Assembly (NCBI RefSeq): GCF_001277295.1
Contig: NZ_CP011456.1
Coordinates: 3,910,001-3,974,000 of the forward strand
DNA length: 64,000 bases
Direction: 5' to 3'
DNA from: Anabaena sp. WA102
GTDB lineage: Bacteria > Cyanobacteriota > Cyanobacteriia > Cyanobacteriales > Nostocaceae
The position numbers were made by a program, and so were the translations under genes. Below the pieces are notes generated by a model. That model was not told where the DNA came from. It worked only from the letters and a program-made list of their open reading frames with translations, and made no database searches. This document shows positions 44,611-53,122 of this stretch, piece after piece. The first letter of the stretch is position 1. Each line of letters begins with the position of its first letter.

Positions 44611-44680
44611 TGAGAAATTTGTTCCTGTTTTGATTGGTGATAAAAATTACTAAGCTTTATTTTTAAACATCCAGAGTTTC

Positions 44681-44845
44681 AGAGGGTGTTTGAAAAGTTT
44701 TGAATGTATAGACTGACCCCTCTCCAAACCTCTCCCCTGCAAGGGGAGAGGCTTTAAAACCCCCATTCCCTTGCAGGGAAGGGGGGTAGGGGGGTTAGGT
44801 TTTTGGAGATTACCGGTTTGATATAATACTTTTCAAACAACCTCT
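44681..44845. repeat. Family B MITE-like element, 165 bp
   Basis: AGAGGGTGTTTGAAAAGT and ACTTTTCAAACAACCTCT are inverted repeats; interior is C/G-run rich. In opposite orientation to the copy at 36580-36743. It occupies most of the 388-base gap between the cluster and pyrF-pyrE. Confidence 0.8.
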
Positions 44846-44998
44846 CAGATAACCGACTGCTTAGAGAAGTCGGGTGTTTTGTTGTTGGGAAATTATTGAA
44901 GATTCCCATATCTAACCATTCTAACTACAGTTTACCACAAAATCCTAATTATTGAATTAGTTTTGTATCACTATCTTGAAAATAAATATCTAAAATGT

Positions 44999-46447
44999 CT
45001 AATTTATTTCAGATAAGGTTTTAAATTGTTCCTCACTAATACGTCCTGCTGCATATAAAGTTTCTGTAATTTCAGAAATTGTTAAAACTGCGTGTGCTTG
45101 ATAACCATTTTCTCGCAATCTGTCTTTTACACCTTGCTCATGGTCCATAAATACTACAATATCATTGACATTTAATCCTGCATATTTTAACTTTTCTGCT
45201 CCTTCCATTACGCTTTTACCACTGATCAAAATATCATCAACAACGACAACAACTTCTCCAGGATTAAAATTACCTTCTATTACCTTGCGGGTTCCGTGTG
45301 CTTTTACTTCTTTGCGGGGAAAAATCATCGGGGAATTTAGATGTAATGATAATCCAGTAGCAGTAGGTAAAGAACCATAAGGAATACCGGCTATTCTATC
45401 ATAAGTTAGGTCTTTAAGAATCTCTGCATAAGCAATTACTATCTGATGAAATATTTGGGGATTAGAAATGATTTTGCGGAGGTCTATATAATAGGGAAAG
45501 GTAGCACCAGAAGCTTGGACAAATTCACCAAACATGATACAACCAATGTCATAAAGTTGTAGAATTAAATCTAAAAGCGGGTGTTTATTTAACAAACAAA
45601 CATCAGGAAACCAGACGGAACAAGTGGAGTTTTCTTGGGAAATTTCAGTTCTGAGATGATTAATTTCCGCCCTTAAAGATTGCAGTTGTGTAGATAGATT
45701 TTCACTTCCTAACATATCTTGAGAAACGGGAAGAAGTAACCCATCACCATTATAATTTAATCCCGCTGATAGCAAATTTTTAAGATTACCACCTTCAGAC
45801 CAAATGCTGCGGGCTAAAATTACTCTTTCTGGTGCTTCTTTGCGAATTTTCGCTAAAATATCTGGTTGAATAGTTCCTACTTCTAAACCCAGTTGTTCAG
45901 GTGTTCCCCAATTTTTTGCTTCTTTAACTACTTGTAAATAAAAAGGGGATTCCGCTGTAGGGTATTGCTGCAAAATTACTGCACCTGGATTAGAAGTTGT
46001 ACACAAAATAAAAACGGCTTTATCGGGATAAACTAAAAAGGGGGCTACGTGATCTTGTCCTGCATAAGGACTCAATGTAATCGCATCAATCTGCCATTCT
46101 TCAAAAACAGTTTTAGCGAAAATTGTGCTAGTATTAAGATCGCTATGTTTAGCATCTAATATAATCGGAATGTGGGCAGGAATAGCTTTTAAAGTTTTTT
46201 CTAATAATTCCCATCCTGGAATACCTAAAGCTGCGTAAAATCCCAGAGTTGGTTTATAGGCACATACTAAATCACTGGTTTGGGAAATAGTAAATTCTAA
46301 CCAATTCCACAGACCATCAATCATACTTTTGGGATGTGATTTCTGGCAATATCGCTCAGGGAGCATTTCTGGATTAGGATCTAGTCCTACAAATAGTAAA
46401 CTCTGATTTTGAGCGATCGCCCCATTCAATTTATCGTAAAATTTCAT
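44999..46447 (-). CDS. pyrF-pyrE: Bifunctional orotidine 5'-phosphate decarboxylase / orotate phosphoribosyltransferase
   Basis: A 482-residue fusion for the last two steps of UMP synthesis. Residues 1-275 are OMP decarboxylase of the long type: LLFVGLDPNPEMLPERY and the catalytic PIILDAKHSDLNTS. Residues about 285-480 are orotate phosphoribosyltransferase, with the PRPP-binding loop VVVVDDILISGKSVMEGAE. The order is the reverse of eukaryotic UMP synthase, and this arrangement is known from cyanobacteria. It is intact and stands alone. Cytoplasmic. Identification is secure. Confidence 0.95.
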   Translation of the reverse strand: MKFYDKLNGAIAQNQSLLFVGLDPNPEMLPERYCQKSHPKSMIDGLWNWLEFTISQTSDLVCAYKPTLGFYAALGIPGWELLEKTLKAIPAHIPIILDAKHSDLNTSTIFAKTVFEEWQIDAITLSPYAGQDHVAPFLVYPDKAVFILCTTSNPGAVILQQYPTAESPFYLQVVKEAKNWGTPEQLGLEVGTIQPDILAKIRKEAPERVILARSIWSEGGNLKNLLSAGLNYNGDGLLLPVSQDMLGSENLSTQLQSLRAEINHLRTEISQENSTCSVWFPDVCLLNKHPLLDLILQLYDIGCIMFGEFVQASGATFPYYIDLRKIISNPQIFHQIVIAYAEILKDLTYDRIAGIPYGSLPTATGLSLHLNSPMIFPRKEVKAHGTRKVIEGNFNPGEVVVVVDDILISGKSVMEGAEKLKYAGLNVNDIVVFMDHEQGVKDRLRENGYQAHAVLTISEITETLYAAGRISEEQFKTLSEIN

Positions 46448-46550
46448 AAGTTATCCTAGCAATATTTTAACTTTAAGGCATTTACTAAAATACTAACCCG
46501 TTTTCTCTACCATCATATCATTAATGGTAACATAATTATCTGTATATGCG

Positions 46551-48191
46551 TTAATCTGAGGTTAATATTATCATTCCCTCCCATTTTGCTAAAATCTTAT
46601 CACTAATTCCCGGTACTTTATCTACATCTTGTAAAGAAGTAAACCTTTGCTGTTGACGGGCTATAATTATCCTTTTGGCTAACTTTTCACCCACACCAGG
46701 AAGAGTTTCCAATTCTGCTTGAGTTGCGGTATTGAGATTAATTTTAGTGTTAATCGAATTTACAAAAGATGATGGTTGTTTGATTTGGGGACATTTTTTA
46801 ACTTCCGCATCAATTTTAGATTTAATATTTGCTGGTAAACCGGGTTTTATTTTACCATAAAGGCGGTCAAATTCCCGTTGATAATGTACTGCTACTGTGG
46901 GATTTTCAATCACTATTAATGTTTCATCATTACCATGATTAGCAGCTTCTGACCAATTATGTGAACCTGTAATTACGGTTTGGTTATCAATGACTGCAAA
47001 TTTATCGTGTAATAAATCTCCCTTGGCTAAAATTGGGACTCCAACGGTAGAAATGGGATTTTTCCAAGGACGGTTATCAACTTCATATTTACAGTTATCA
47101 CTTAAAGCAAATCCCATCATATCTAACGCTTCACTGTAGGGACGATAAGCAAATTGTGGTTCAATTAAAGCCCGAATTTGGACATTTTGATGATGACGTT
47201 CTTCGAGAATATTGGCAAGTTGTTGATCTGAAAATACAAATAATGCTAAATCTACGGTTTTCGTGCTTGTAGATAAAGTTTTAGCAATTAACCCATTACT
47301 GGAATTACTCCAAGGTTCAGTAGGAGATGTTGGAGAAAAATGAATTGTAATTTTGCTATTCCCTAATGTAATTGTTTGTGGGTTACGAACAGGTTTTGTA
47401 ACTCCAAATTTACTATCTGGTTTTCCTCCTACTCCGTCACCCCAGATAATATTAAACTCTTCTGTGAGTAGGGTTGCTAATTCAGAACTATCAATTTTTA
47501 ATAAATTATTGGTATTCCCTAAACTACTAAGATTACTAATATCACCTGACGTATCACTAAAGGTAAAATTGGCAGAAGTAATAATTACAAAACGATGATC
47601 AACAATGACAAATTTATGGTGCATTAAACTACTACCCTTTGAACCATCAGCAGTATCATCTATCCAGGGAATCTGGGCATTTTGAACAATAGCTAAACCA
47701 TCCCGTTGACTAATTTCCTCTGGTGTGATTTGATTATCTTGATTGATATCCACAAATTTCCGAAATTCTTGATATCGTTCTTGTTCTCTTTTTCCTAACT
47801 TCGCTATTTCTGCGGAAGTGAAACTACTCCACGGACGAGAATAATTACTTTCTAAAATTAACCTAATCTTTACGCCAGATTTTTGTTTTTGTGCTAATAT
47901 TTGGGCAACTCTTGGTAAACGCAATTCTTGTACAGCTACATCTACAGTAGATTTAGCTTGGGAAATAGTGTCAACAATCTGCTTTTCTAAATCATCCCCT
48001 AACCGGGTTTGCTGACGATAGGTTTCTTGATATTCTGAAGATTGGGAATTATTAAAGTAAACTTGAATTAAAGGATCTTGAGGTAAAGGTGCTAAACGCT
48101 GATTTGATGATTGAACCTGTTGACAACCACCTAAAGTGAATAGCAATAAAAAGATATAAGAAAAATAGCGTATTTGTGGGAAAATAAACAC
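46551..48191 (-). CDS. Lipoprotein with two PLD-type HKD motifs and a helix-hairpin-helix tail
   Basis: A 546-residue protein. A lipoprotein signal with Cys in the lipobox is visible (FLLLFTLGGCQQ). Two phospholipase D motifs follow: SSLMHHKFVIVDHRFVIITS and GDLLHDKFAVIDNQTVITGS, so a catalytic dimeric fold within one chain. An EF-hand-like loop, DINQDNQITPEE, lies between about residues 148-160. The C-terminal 60 residues are a ComEA-like helix-hairpin-helix pair (NLNTATQAELETLPGVGEKL). Such proteins may act as extracellular or envelope-bound nucleases, perhaps in DNA uptake or scavenging. The exact substrate is not known. Confidence 0.85.
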   Translation of the reverse strand: MFIFPQIRYFSYIFLLLFTLGGCQQVQSSNQRLAPLPQDPLIQVYFNNSQSSEYQETYRQQTRLGDDLEKQIVDTISQAKSTVDVAVQELRLPRVAQILAQKQKSGVKIRLILESNYSRPWSSFTSAEIAKLGKREQERYQEFRKFVDINQDNQITPEEISQRDGLAIVQNAQIPWIDDTADGSKGSSLMHHKFVIVDHRFVIITSANFTFSDTSGDISNLSSLGNTNNLLKIDSSELATLLTEEFNIIWGDGVGGKPDSKFGVTKPVRNPQTITLGNSKITIHFSPTSPTEPWSNSSNGLIAKTLSTSTKTVDLALFVFSDQQLANILEERHHQNVQIRALIEPQFAYRPYSEALDMMGFALSDNCKYEVDNRPWKNPISTVGVPILAKGDLLHDKFAVIDNQTVITGSHNWSEAANHGNDETLIVIENPTVAVHYQREFDRLYGKIKPGLPANIKSKIDAEVKKCPQIKQPSSFVNSINTKINLNTATQAELETLPGVGEKLAKRIIIARQQQRFTSLQDVDKVPGISDKILAKWEGMIILTSD

Positions 48192-48260
48192 AGTAATCTG
48201 ATAAAAGTAAATTACAGGGATTTTAATGTATTTATATCACACCCTGAATTAATTTCTTCC

Positions 48261-48288
48261 TTTGCGCCTTTGCGCCTTTGCGTGAAAC
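48261..48288 (+). repeat. Short tandem repeat (TTTGCGCC type)
   Basis: TTTGCGCCTTTGCGCCTTTG runs upstream of the desulfurase gene. The complementary version appears at 57876-57905. It is a common cyanobacterial dispersed repeat. Confidence 0.75.
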
Positions 48289-48333
48289 TCTTACCTAAAA
48301 ATAGCAATACGTAATTATTATTTATTAATTTTT

Positions 48334-49482
48334 ATGCAAGTATATCTAGATTACAGTGCAACTACTCCAACTCGTCCAGAAGCGATCGCAATTATCCAAA
48401 CAATCCTAACACAACAGTGGGGTAATCCTTCCAGTTTACATGAATGGGGCAACCGTGCCGCCTTGATTTTAGAAACAGCCAGAATGCAAGTTGCAGGATT
48501 AATTAACGCAGTTCCCGAATCTATTATTTTCACGTCTGGGGGAACAGAAGCAGATAATTTAGCAATTATGGGAGTGGCGCGATGTTACACTACTCCCCAA
48601 CATATGATCATTTCCAGTGTAGAACATTCCGCCATTTCTGAACCGGCGAAAATGTTAGAAAATTGGGGTTGGGAAATTACCCGTTTAGGTGTAAATCATC
48701 AAGGAAGAGTCAACCCCGAAGACTTAAAAGCAGCTTTACGACATAACACTGTTTTGGTATCTGTGATTTATGGACAAAGTGAAATAGGAACAGTTCAACC
48801 AATTGCTGAATTGGGGAAAATCACGAAAACACACGGCGCTTTATTTCACACAGATGCAGTGCAAGTTGCTGGACGTTTACCGCTAGATGTGCAGACATTA
48901 CCTGTAGATTTATTGAGTTTATCTAGTCATAAATTATATGGCGGTTTAGGTGCAGGGGCGTTATATCTGCGTCCTGGAGTGGAATTAATGCCGCTACTGG
49001 GTGGGGGTGGACAGGAGAACGGACTGCGTTCAGGGACGCAAGCAACGCCCGCTATTGCTGGATTTGGAGTAGCTGCGGAGTTAGCAGCCCAGGAATTGGA
49101 GACGGAAACAGGGAGATTAATCCTATTGCGCGATCGCCTCTTTGCCATTCTAGCAGATGTTCCCGGTTTAATACCCACAGGTGACAAAATTCATCGTTTA
49201 CCCCATCATCTCAGTTTTTATTTAGAAGCAGCCGACGGGGAAAAAATCAGCGGTAAAACATTAGTAAGACAGTTAAATTTAGCCGGAATTGGTATTAGTG
49301 CTGGTGCGGCTTGCAATAGTGGAAAATTAAGCCCTAGTCCCATTTTACTAGCAATGGGATATTCTCAAAAAGCGGCTTTAGGAGGAATTAGATTAACTTT
49401 AGGAAAACAGACAACAGCAGCGGATATTGATTGGACTGGGATAGTTGTGAAACAGATTTTGCAGAGATTAATCCCAGATTGA
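48334..49482 (+). CDS. Cysteine desulfurase (NifS/IscS family)
   Basis: A 382-residue PLP enzyme, complete. N-terminal MQVYLDYSATTPTRPEA, the PLP lysine in LSLSSHKLYGGLGAGALY, PLP-contacting His in HTDAVQVAG, and the active Cys loop in ISAGAACNSGKLSPS. It removes sulfur from cysteine as persulfide for iron-sulfur clusters and thio-cofactors. The active loop is of the longer, IscS/NifS type. No iscU, nifU or other nif genes flank it, so it is a stand-alone paralogue. Upstream is a short repeat; downstream are heptad repeats. Confidence 0.93.
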   Translation: MQVYLDYSATTPTRPEAIAIIQTILTQQWGNPSSLHEWGNRAALILETARMQVAGLINAVPESIIFTSGGTEADNLAIMGVARCYTTPQHMIISSVEHSAISEPAKMLENWGWEITRLGVNHQGRVNPEDLKAALRHNTVLVSVIYGQSEIGTVQPIAELGKITKTHGALFHTDAVQVAGRLPLDVQTLPVDLLSLSSHKLYGGLGAGALYLRPGVELMPLLGGGGQENGLRSGTQATPAIAGFGVAAELAAQELETETGRLILLRDRLFAILADVPGLIPTGDKIHRLPHHLSFYLEAADGEKISGKTLVRQLNLAGIGISAGAACNSGKLSPSPILLAMGYSQKAALGGIRLTLGKQTTAADIDWTGIVVKQILQRLIPD

Positions 49483-49527
49483 TTTTTGGGATTCGTATTG
49501 ATAATATAACGAATAGGTGATAGTAAG

Positions 49528-49575
49528 CAATCACCAATTACCAATCACCAATTACCAATTACCAATTACCAATTA
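49528..49575 (+). repeat. STRR heptads (CAATTAC/CAATCAC)
   Basis: About seven tandem heptanucleotides, alternating CAATTAC and CAATCAC. They overlap the stop-side of the small membrane gene on the minus strand. Confidence 0.9.
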
Positions 49576-49935
49576 AACACCTAATAATTTGTAGATAATG
49601 TTATTGACAAGAGTAAGCGCAAAAGCACCTAAAATTGCACTCCAAATGCCAAAACGTAACCGGAAACCATCTACTAACCAAGCAGCAATACTAAAACAAG
49701 CAACAGCAATCATGAAAGTGAAGATACCAGATAATAAGTCAAAGGTGGCTAAATTTGGTATCACAAACAAAAATTTGAGAACTGGCTTCACTAATGCTGT
49801 AATAATACCTAAAACTGCGGCAGAAAAAATTGCCTTTTCAGGAGAATCAATTTCCACTCCTAAAGGTAATTTACTAATAATCCACAAACTAACAGCCGTT
49901 ACTAACCAAACAATTAGCAGCGTCGTAATATCCAT
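49573..49935 (-). CDS. Phage holin family IV-like (four-helix) membrane protein
   Basis: A 120-residue integral membrane protein with four hydrophobic segments: about residues 3-20, 34-58, 62-88 and 95-117. The pattern (LPLGVEIDSPEKAIFSAAVLG, then VKPVLKFLFVIPNLATFDLL) matches the small DUF cytoplasmic-membrane family annotated as phage holin family protein in cyanobacteria and actinobacteria (Mycobact_4TM type). There are no phage genes nearby and no evidence of lytic function; the annotation refers only to family resemblance. The role is unknown. Confidence 0.75.
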   Translation of the reverse strand: MDITTLLIVWLVTAVSLWIISKLPLGVEIDSPEKAIFSAAVLGIITALVKPVLKFLFVIPNLATFDLLSGIFTFMIAVACFSIAAWLVDGFRLRFGIWSAILGAFALTLVNNIIYKLLGV

Positions 49936-50103
49936 TACCAGAACCCCTGAAACGTGAATGTTGATATGACGATAAATTACCTGGTTGACTTGGTTTCTTG
50001 ATCCAAAAATCTTCGTAGCTTAACCAATTATTTATAAATTAGCAGAATTTCTGGCTAGAACTGAAATTTATTCTAGATATCTTTAGGTTTACTATAAACC
50101 ACC

Positions 50104-50136
50104 AGATCCCCGACTTCTCTAAGAAGTCGGGGATCT
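50104..50136. repeat. Palindromic repeat, probable terminator
   Basis: AGATCCCCGACTTCT and AGAAGTCGGGGATCT form a hairpin 26 bases beyond the stop of the following minus-strand gene. Third copy of the family at 31247 and 33795. Confidence 0.75.
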
Positions 50137-50162
50137 GACTTTTGCACGGAATTCTTTGTCTT

Positions 50163-50450
50163 TTATTTACCACCGTAGAAAAAAGCAATTTCCTTTTCTT
50201 TTAAAGGTGCAAAACCAGCTTCAACCAGCTTTTGATCAAGTTCAGCTTGGGGGATATGTTTAGCACCAATCCGAACAATGCGAGAACGCATGGTATTGGA
50301 TACACCGCTGCGTTGTCTGCCTGATTCTAAACCCATAACTTGTTCATATAGGTCTAATTTAACTATGGGAATAGGAGAACCATCAAAATCAATTCCCCTT
50401 GATATCGCTCTATCAATAGCATCAGCACCCGTGGTATTTTCAGTGGTCAT
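50163..50450 (-). CDS. Small conserved cyanobacterial protein of unknown function
   Basis: A 95-residue soluble protein. The central part contains RQRSGVSNTMRSRIVRIGAK and the end IPQAELDQKLVEAGFAPLKE before EIAFFYGGK. Overall it looks like a compact basic/acidic mixed domain and it is probably conserved in cyanobacteria, but I did not recognise a family. No signal peptide or membrane helix was seen. A terminator-like repeat follows. The start codon is set at ATG 50450 (MTTENTTGADA). Possible phycobilisome-linker-like resemblance in the last 45 residues was considered too weak to name. Confidence 0.6.
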   Translation of the reverse strand: MTTENTTGADAIDRAISRGIDFDGSPIPIVKLDLYEQVMGLESGRQRSGVSNTMRSRIVRIGAKHIPQAELDQKLVEAGFAPLKEKEIAFFYGGK

Positions 50451-50507
50451 GGTAACGTATTTTCAGAGATGTTGAAATATTTTACCAGGGAATAGGGAAC
50501 AGGGACG

Positions 50508-50576
50508 GTTCAGCTAGAATAAATTTTTCCGCTATTTCTGCTATATAATTAACTTATCGCTTGATTAATTTACATT
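50508..50576 (+). promoter_or_regulatory. 69-bp upstream region shared with the VapBC locus (copy 1)
   Basis: The 69 bases match 52072-52140 at 65 positions. The segment contains TATATAATT, a good -10-like box, about 45 bases before the gene start, and ends 31 bases before the gene at 50608. It is probably a duplicated promoter. Confidence 0.7.
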
Positions 50577-50607
50577 TAAAATAATTAAACAGCATAAAGG
50601 AGGTTTA

Positions 50608-50886
50608 ATGATCATGCAGGCTATTTTTTGGACCATAGAAGAAGTTGCTCAAAGGGCTAAACAATTTTACGAAAATGGCATTCGTCAACAAGTGGAATGT
50701 GATGATCACATTGGCAAAATGATTGTAATTGATGCGGAAACCGGAGAATACGGAATTGATAAAACTGGTGTAGAAACTGCACTAAAGTTAAAGCAAAAGA
50801 AACCAAATGCCAGATTATTTACGATGCGGATTGGTTATGATGTTGCTGTCAGCTTTGGGGGAGCGATTGAGCGTACTGTCAAATGA
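50608..50886 (+). CDS. Small protein paired with an aspartic protease (antitoxin-like)
   Basis: A 92-residue protein starting MIMQAIFWTIEEVAQRAKQF, followed by an acidic centre (VIDAETGEYGIDKTG) and ending with a beta-rich segment (TMRIGYDVAVSFGG). A strong AAAGGAGG ribosome site lies 6 bases before the ATG. The next gene starts at 50883 inside the stop codon (ATGA overlap), so the two are translationally coupled. The pair layout and short length resemble toxin-antitoxin loci, but the family was not recognised. It shares its upstream promoter region with the VapBC locus. Confidence 0.65.
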   Translation: MIMQAIFWTIEEVAQRAKQFYENGIRQQVECDDHIGKMIVIDAETGEYGIDKTGVETALKLKQKKPNARLFTMRIGYDVAVSFGGAIERTVK

Positions 50887-51263
50887 TTTACGGGAGATTG
50901 ATCGATAGCAAAGCGATTGTGCCAGTAATTTTTCGTTTACCGACACAACGAGATTTTTCTATTAATTTTATTATTGATACTGGATTCAACGACCATCTTA
51001 CCTTACCACCACAAGCCGTCAGCGCGATGAATCTGCCGTTATATTCCACTACGCTTGCTAGATTAGCCGATGGTAGGGAGACGTTGTTATCTATACATTT
51101 AGCAACAATTGTTTGGGACAATCGAGAAAAAGTAGTTCCTATTTTAGCATCTGGTTTTAAACCTTTATTGGGAACGGCTTTGATGGCAGGATATCATCTG
51201 GAGATTGATTTTGAAGAGAATGGTTTAGTTTCGTTAGAACAAATCCCACCCTTGATTTCATAG
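50883..51263 (+). CDS. Clan AA (retropepsin-like) aspartic protease
   Basis: A 126-residue single-domain aspartic protease of the cyanobacterial retropepsin-like type. The active-site motif is INFIIDTGFNDHLTLPP (D-T-G), and the partner hydrophobic-Gly motif appears as PLLGTALMAGYHLEIDF. Such enzymes need to dimerise for activity, since each subunit provides one Asp. It is coupled to the preceding gene by an ATGA overlap. Whether the pair works as a toxin-antitoxin unit or as a regulated protease is unknown. Confidence 0.85.
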   Translation: MIYGRLIDSKAIVPVIFRLPTQRDFSINFIIDTGFNDHLTLPPQAVSAMNLPLYSTTLARLADGRETLLSIHLATIVWDNREKVVPILASGFKPLLGTALMAGYHLEIDFEENGLVSLEQIPPLIS

Positions 51264-51312
51264 ATTCAGGATGAGGGTCGATCTGCTTGCAGCAGTGCTT
51301 CACTATCGCACT

Positions 51313-51558
51313 TTAAGCTGTCTTGGCGATCTCTGCTAGTTTGATTAGTCCTTTAGTTGTCAAATCTTCATCAATGGCGTACCAATGAATACCATAACCA
51401 GAGGTCGAAATACGATACATTTTGCGCTCCATATCTGTTGCTTGAGCAAGTCGCTTAGATGCTTGAATAATTGGGATTTGATAAGTTTTTCCATCTACTG
51501 ATAGAATCATCAACTCTCCATTAAAGTCAATATTTGATATGTTGTATTGCTTATCCAT
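51313..51558 (-). CDS. DUF2442 family protein
   Basis: An 81-residue protein. MDKQYNISNIDFNGELMILS, then IIQASKRLAQATDMERKMYR and GYGIHWYAIDEDLTTKGLIK fit DUF2442, a small domain often paired with DUF4160 as a toxin-antitoxin-like couple. ATG 51558 is preferred (the longer frame adds 10 unrelated residues). The start overlaps the stop of the DUF4160 gene by 8 bases, so the two are translationally coupled. Molecular function unknown. Confidence 0.8.
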   Translation of the reverse strand: MDKQYNISNIDFNGELMILSVDGKTYQIPIIQASKRLAQATDMERKMYRISTSGYGIHWYAIDEDLTTKGLIKLAEIAKTA

Positions 51559-51808
51559 TTTGCCAATTCCTAAATGTTTGCCATTCATCTACTATTTCAT
51601 CAAAGTTTTGCAAGATGATCTTCTTGACTTCCCGCGTGTCTCGTGATGACATTTGATATGAATAAGCCTCACGAATCTCGTACAGATCGATGTCTAGCCA
51701 ATATTTACATTCACTGTCTCCTTTCTGCACATGAATATGAATCGGCTCATTTCCCTCGTCTGAATAAAAGAAAAATCGCCATCCCCTTATATATAGAACT
51801 GTTGGCAT
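51551..51808 (-). CDS. DUF4160 family protein
   Basis: An 85-residue protein. It begins MPTVLYIRGWRFFFYSDEGN, followed by EPIHIHVQKGDSECKYWLDI, the defining DUF4160 pattern (R-x-W-x-F-x-F-x-S-D-E, then E-P-x-H-I-H-V). DUF4160 and DUF2442 genes are commonly adjacent and are predicted toxin-antitoxin components; direct functional evidence is limited. It overlaps the next gene (51313-51558) by 8 bases. Confidence 0.85.
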   Translation of the reverse strand: MPTVLYIRGWRFFFYSDEGNEPIHIHVQKGDSECKYWLDIDLYEIREAYSYQMSSRDTREVKKIILQNFDEIVDEWQTFRNWQNG

Positions 51809-51916
51809 TTGCTTTCACCTCACCACATTTTAGCATATTGTCTTAATACTAAAATTAGTGTAACTGAGCGATCGCATCTATAATACTTCTATTTTAGTGG
51901 TAGAAAACTTTATTTG

Positions 51917-51992
51917 TTGGGTTACGCTACCCCTAACCCACCGAATTTAATCATAAGGTCGGTGCGTTACACTCCGTTAACGCACCCTACAG
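51917..51992. repeat. Dispersed repeat (GTTACGC / GTGCGTTAC type)
   Basis: TGGGTTACGCTA, then AACCCACCGAA and GGTGCGTTAC...GTTAACGCACCCTAC. Another copy is at 52866-52952. The arms fold into two hairpins. Non-coding; this copy lies in the 340-base gap before the VapBC locus, in which no other gene was found. Confidence 0.75.
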
Positions 51993-52071
51993 GATCTTCG
52001 GTAGCGTCAGTCGGTGAAGCGTCAAGTGTTTCCCCGCACCTTCAGGTCGGTGAGTATGTCAAAAATCATCG

Positions 52072-52140
52072 GTTCAGCCAGAATCAATTTTTCCGCTAGT
52101 TCTGCTATATAATTAACTTATTGCTTGATTAATTTACATT
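52072..52140 (+). promoter_or_regulatory. 69-bp upstream region shared with the protease locus (copy 2)
   Basis: 65 of 69 bases match 50508-50576, including TCTGCTATATAATTAACTTA. It ends 8 bases before the antitoxin start codon at 52149. The duplicated segment probably carries the promoter. Confidence 0.7.
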
Positions 52141-52148
52141 AATTTGCT

Positions 52149-52412
52149 ATGGATTCTTCAAACCTACGCACAAAAGTTATTACAGAAATAAATCTTTTCC
52201 CAGAAGATAAATTGGCAGAATTATATCACTTTATTCATTATTTTCGATTAGGTGTAGAAATTTCCCAAGTTTCCCCCAACCCAACTATGCAGTTTGCTGG
52301 TTGTTGGCATAATATGTCAGATGAAATGTTTGCTGATTTCAATGCAGAAATAAATACACGCCGACAGCAAGCATTTTTAGGGAGAAGAAGTGATGAAGCC
52401 AGCCTTGATTGA
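52149..52412 (+). CDS. Antitoxin-like protein upstream of VapC
   Basis: An 87-residue protein. It starts MDSSNLRTKVITEINLFPED, then KLAELYHFIHYFRLGVE, the pattern of small cyanobacterial VapB-type or DUF2281-like antitoxins. It overlaps the VapC-type toxin gene (starts at 52393) by 20 bases, the usual coupling of such pairs. Antitoxins of this kind bind and block the toxin's PIN ribonuclease domain and autoregulate the operon. The C-terminal part (FNAEINTRRQQAFLGRR) probably wraps the toxin. The exact family is uncertain. Confidence 0.7.
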   Translation: MDSSNLRTKVITEINLFPEDKLAELYHFIHYFRLGVEISQVSPNPTMQFAGCWHNMSDEMFADFNAEINTRRQQAFLGRRSDEASLD

Positions 52413-52797
52413 TACTAATATCTTATCGTTTTTCTTCCGTAATCACAGTCTGGTTGTTGAGCGTTTTCAAGCCTATCTTAACGACCATGACAAAATTAAC
52501 ATTAGCATTATCACTTATTATGAAATTGTCAGTGGGTTAAAACATCGTGACGCGCAAAAACAACTCACCTCTTTTCAGGAATTTATTTCATACAATACGG
52601 TTTTACCTCTAAGTACAAGCTCTGCCACAATTTCTGCTGATATTTATGCCAATTTAAGAAATAAAGGAACGCCAATTGATGATATTGATATTCTGATAGC
52701 AGGAATTGCCATAGCCAACAATTTGATTATTATCACAAATAATATCAGAGATTTTGGAAAAATAGAAAACTTAGAAATTCGAGATTGGAGTAAGTAA
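52393..52797 (+). CDS. vapC: VapC-family PIN-domain toxin
   Basis: A 134-residue PIN-domain ribonuclease. Acidic active-site residues appear in ALIDTNILSFFFRN (first Asp), ITYYEIVSGLKH (Glu) and DDIDILIAGIAIANN (Asp), with a further Asp in TNNIRDFGKI. VapC toxins cut tRNA or rRNA. Length and motif spacing are normal, so the toxin is probably active. Start at ATG 52393; a GTG one codon earlier is possible. It forms a pair with the preceding gene. Confidence 0.88.
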   Translation: MKPALIDTNILSFFFRNHSLVVERFQAYLNDHDKINISIITYYEIVSGLKHRDAQKQLTSFQEFISYNTVLPLSTSSATISADIYANLRNKGTPIDDIDILIAGIAIANNLIIITNNIRDFGKIENLEIRDWSK

Positions 52798-52865
52798 TAT
52801 TACAATATTAAGTTGATTGATTGGTGAGGAAACAAGGGAAAGGCTATCAACCACGGCAAAAAACG

Positions 52866-52952
52866 TAGGGTGGGTTAGCAACAGCGTAACCCACCGAAAA
52901 TCAGTAAATAAACATACATAAGGTGCGTTACATTTCATTAACGCACCCTACA
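52866..52952. repeat. Dispersed repeat, second copy
   Basis: TAGGGTGGGTTAGC, GCGTAACCCACCGAA and GGTGCGTTACATTTCATTAA parallel 51917-51992. Non-coding. Confidence 0.7.
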
Positions 52953-52994
52953 AGATCAGGCGATCGCACTATATGATACTATTAAAATTGAAGT

Positions 52995-53122
52995 AAGTAG
53001 GTAAACAGGAAAATTTAAAGGTATGTAACGGTATGTAAAGTTGTCTCAATGCAATATTCTGATTGAGTTTCAGCCATTTTACAAAACGCAATACCCCTCA
53101 TTTTTATTTTGTTTACCTACTT
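52995..53122. repeat. Family D MITE-like element, 128 bp
   Basis: AAGTAGGTAAACA (52995-53007) is the exact complement of TGTTTACCTACTT (53110-53122). Same length as the copy at 25949-26076. A rearranged half copy follows at about 53163-53278 and contains CCCTATT heptads. Confidence 0.85.

Noticed and set aside
49573..49935. Prophage, from the holin-like annotation
   Set aside because: No other phage genes are near, and the family is a general membrane-protein family.
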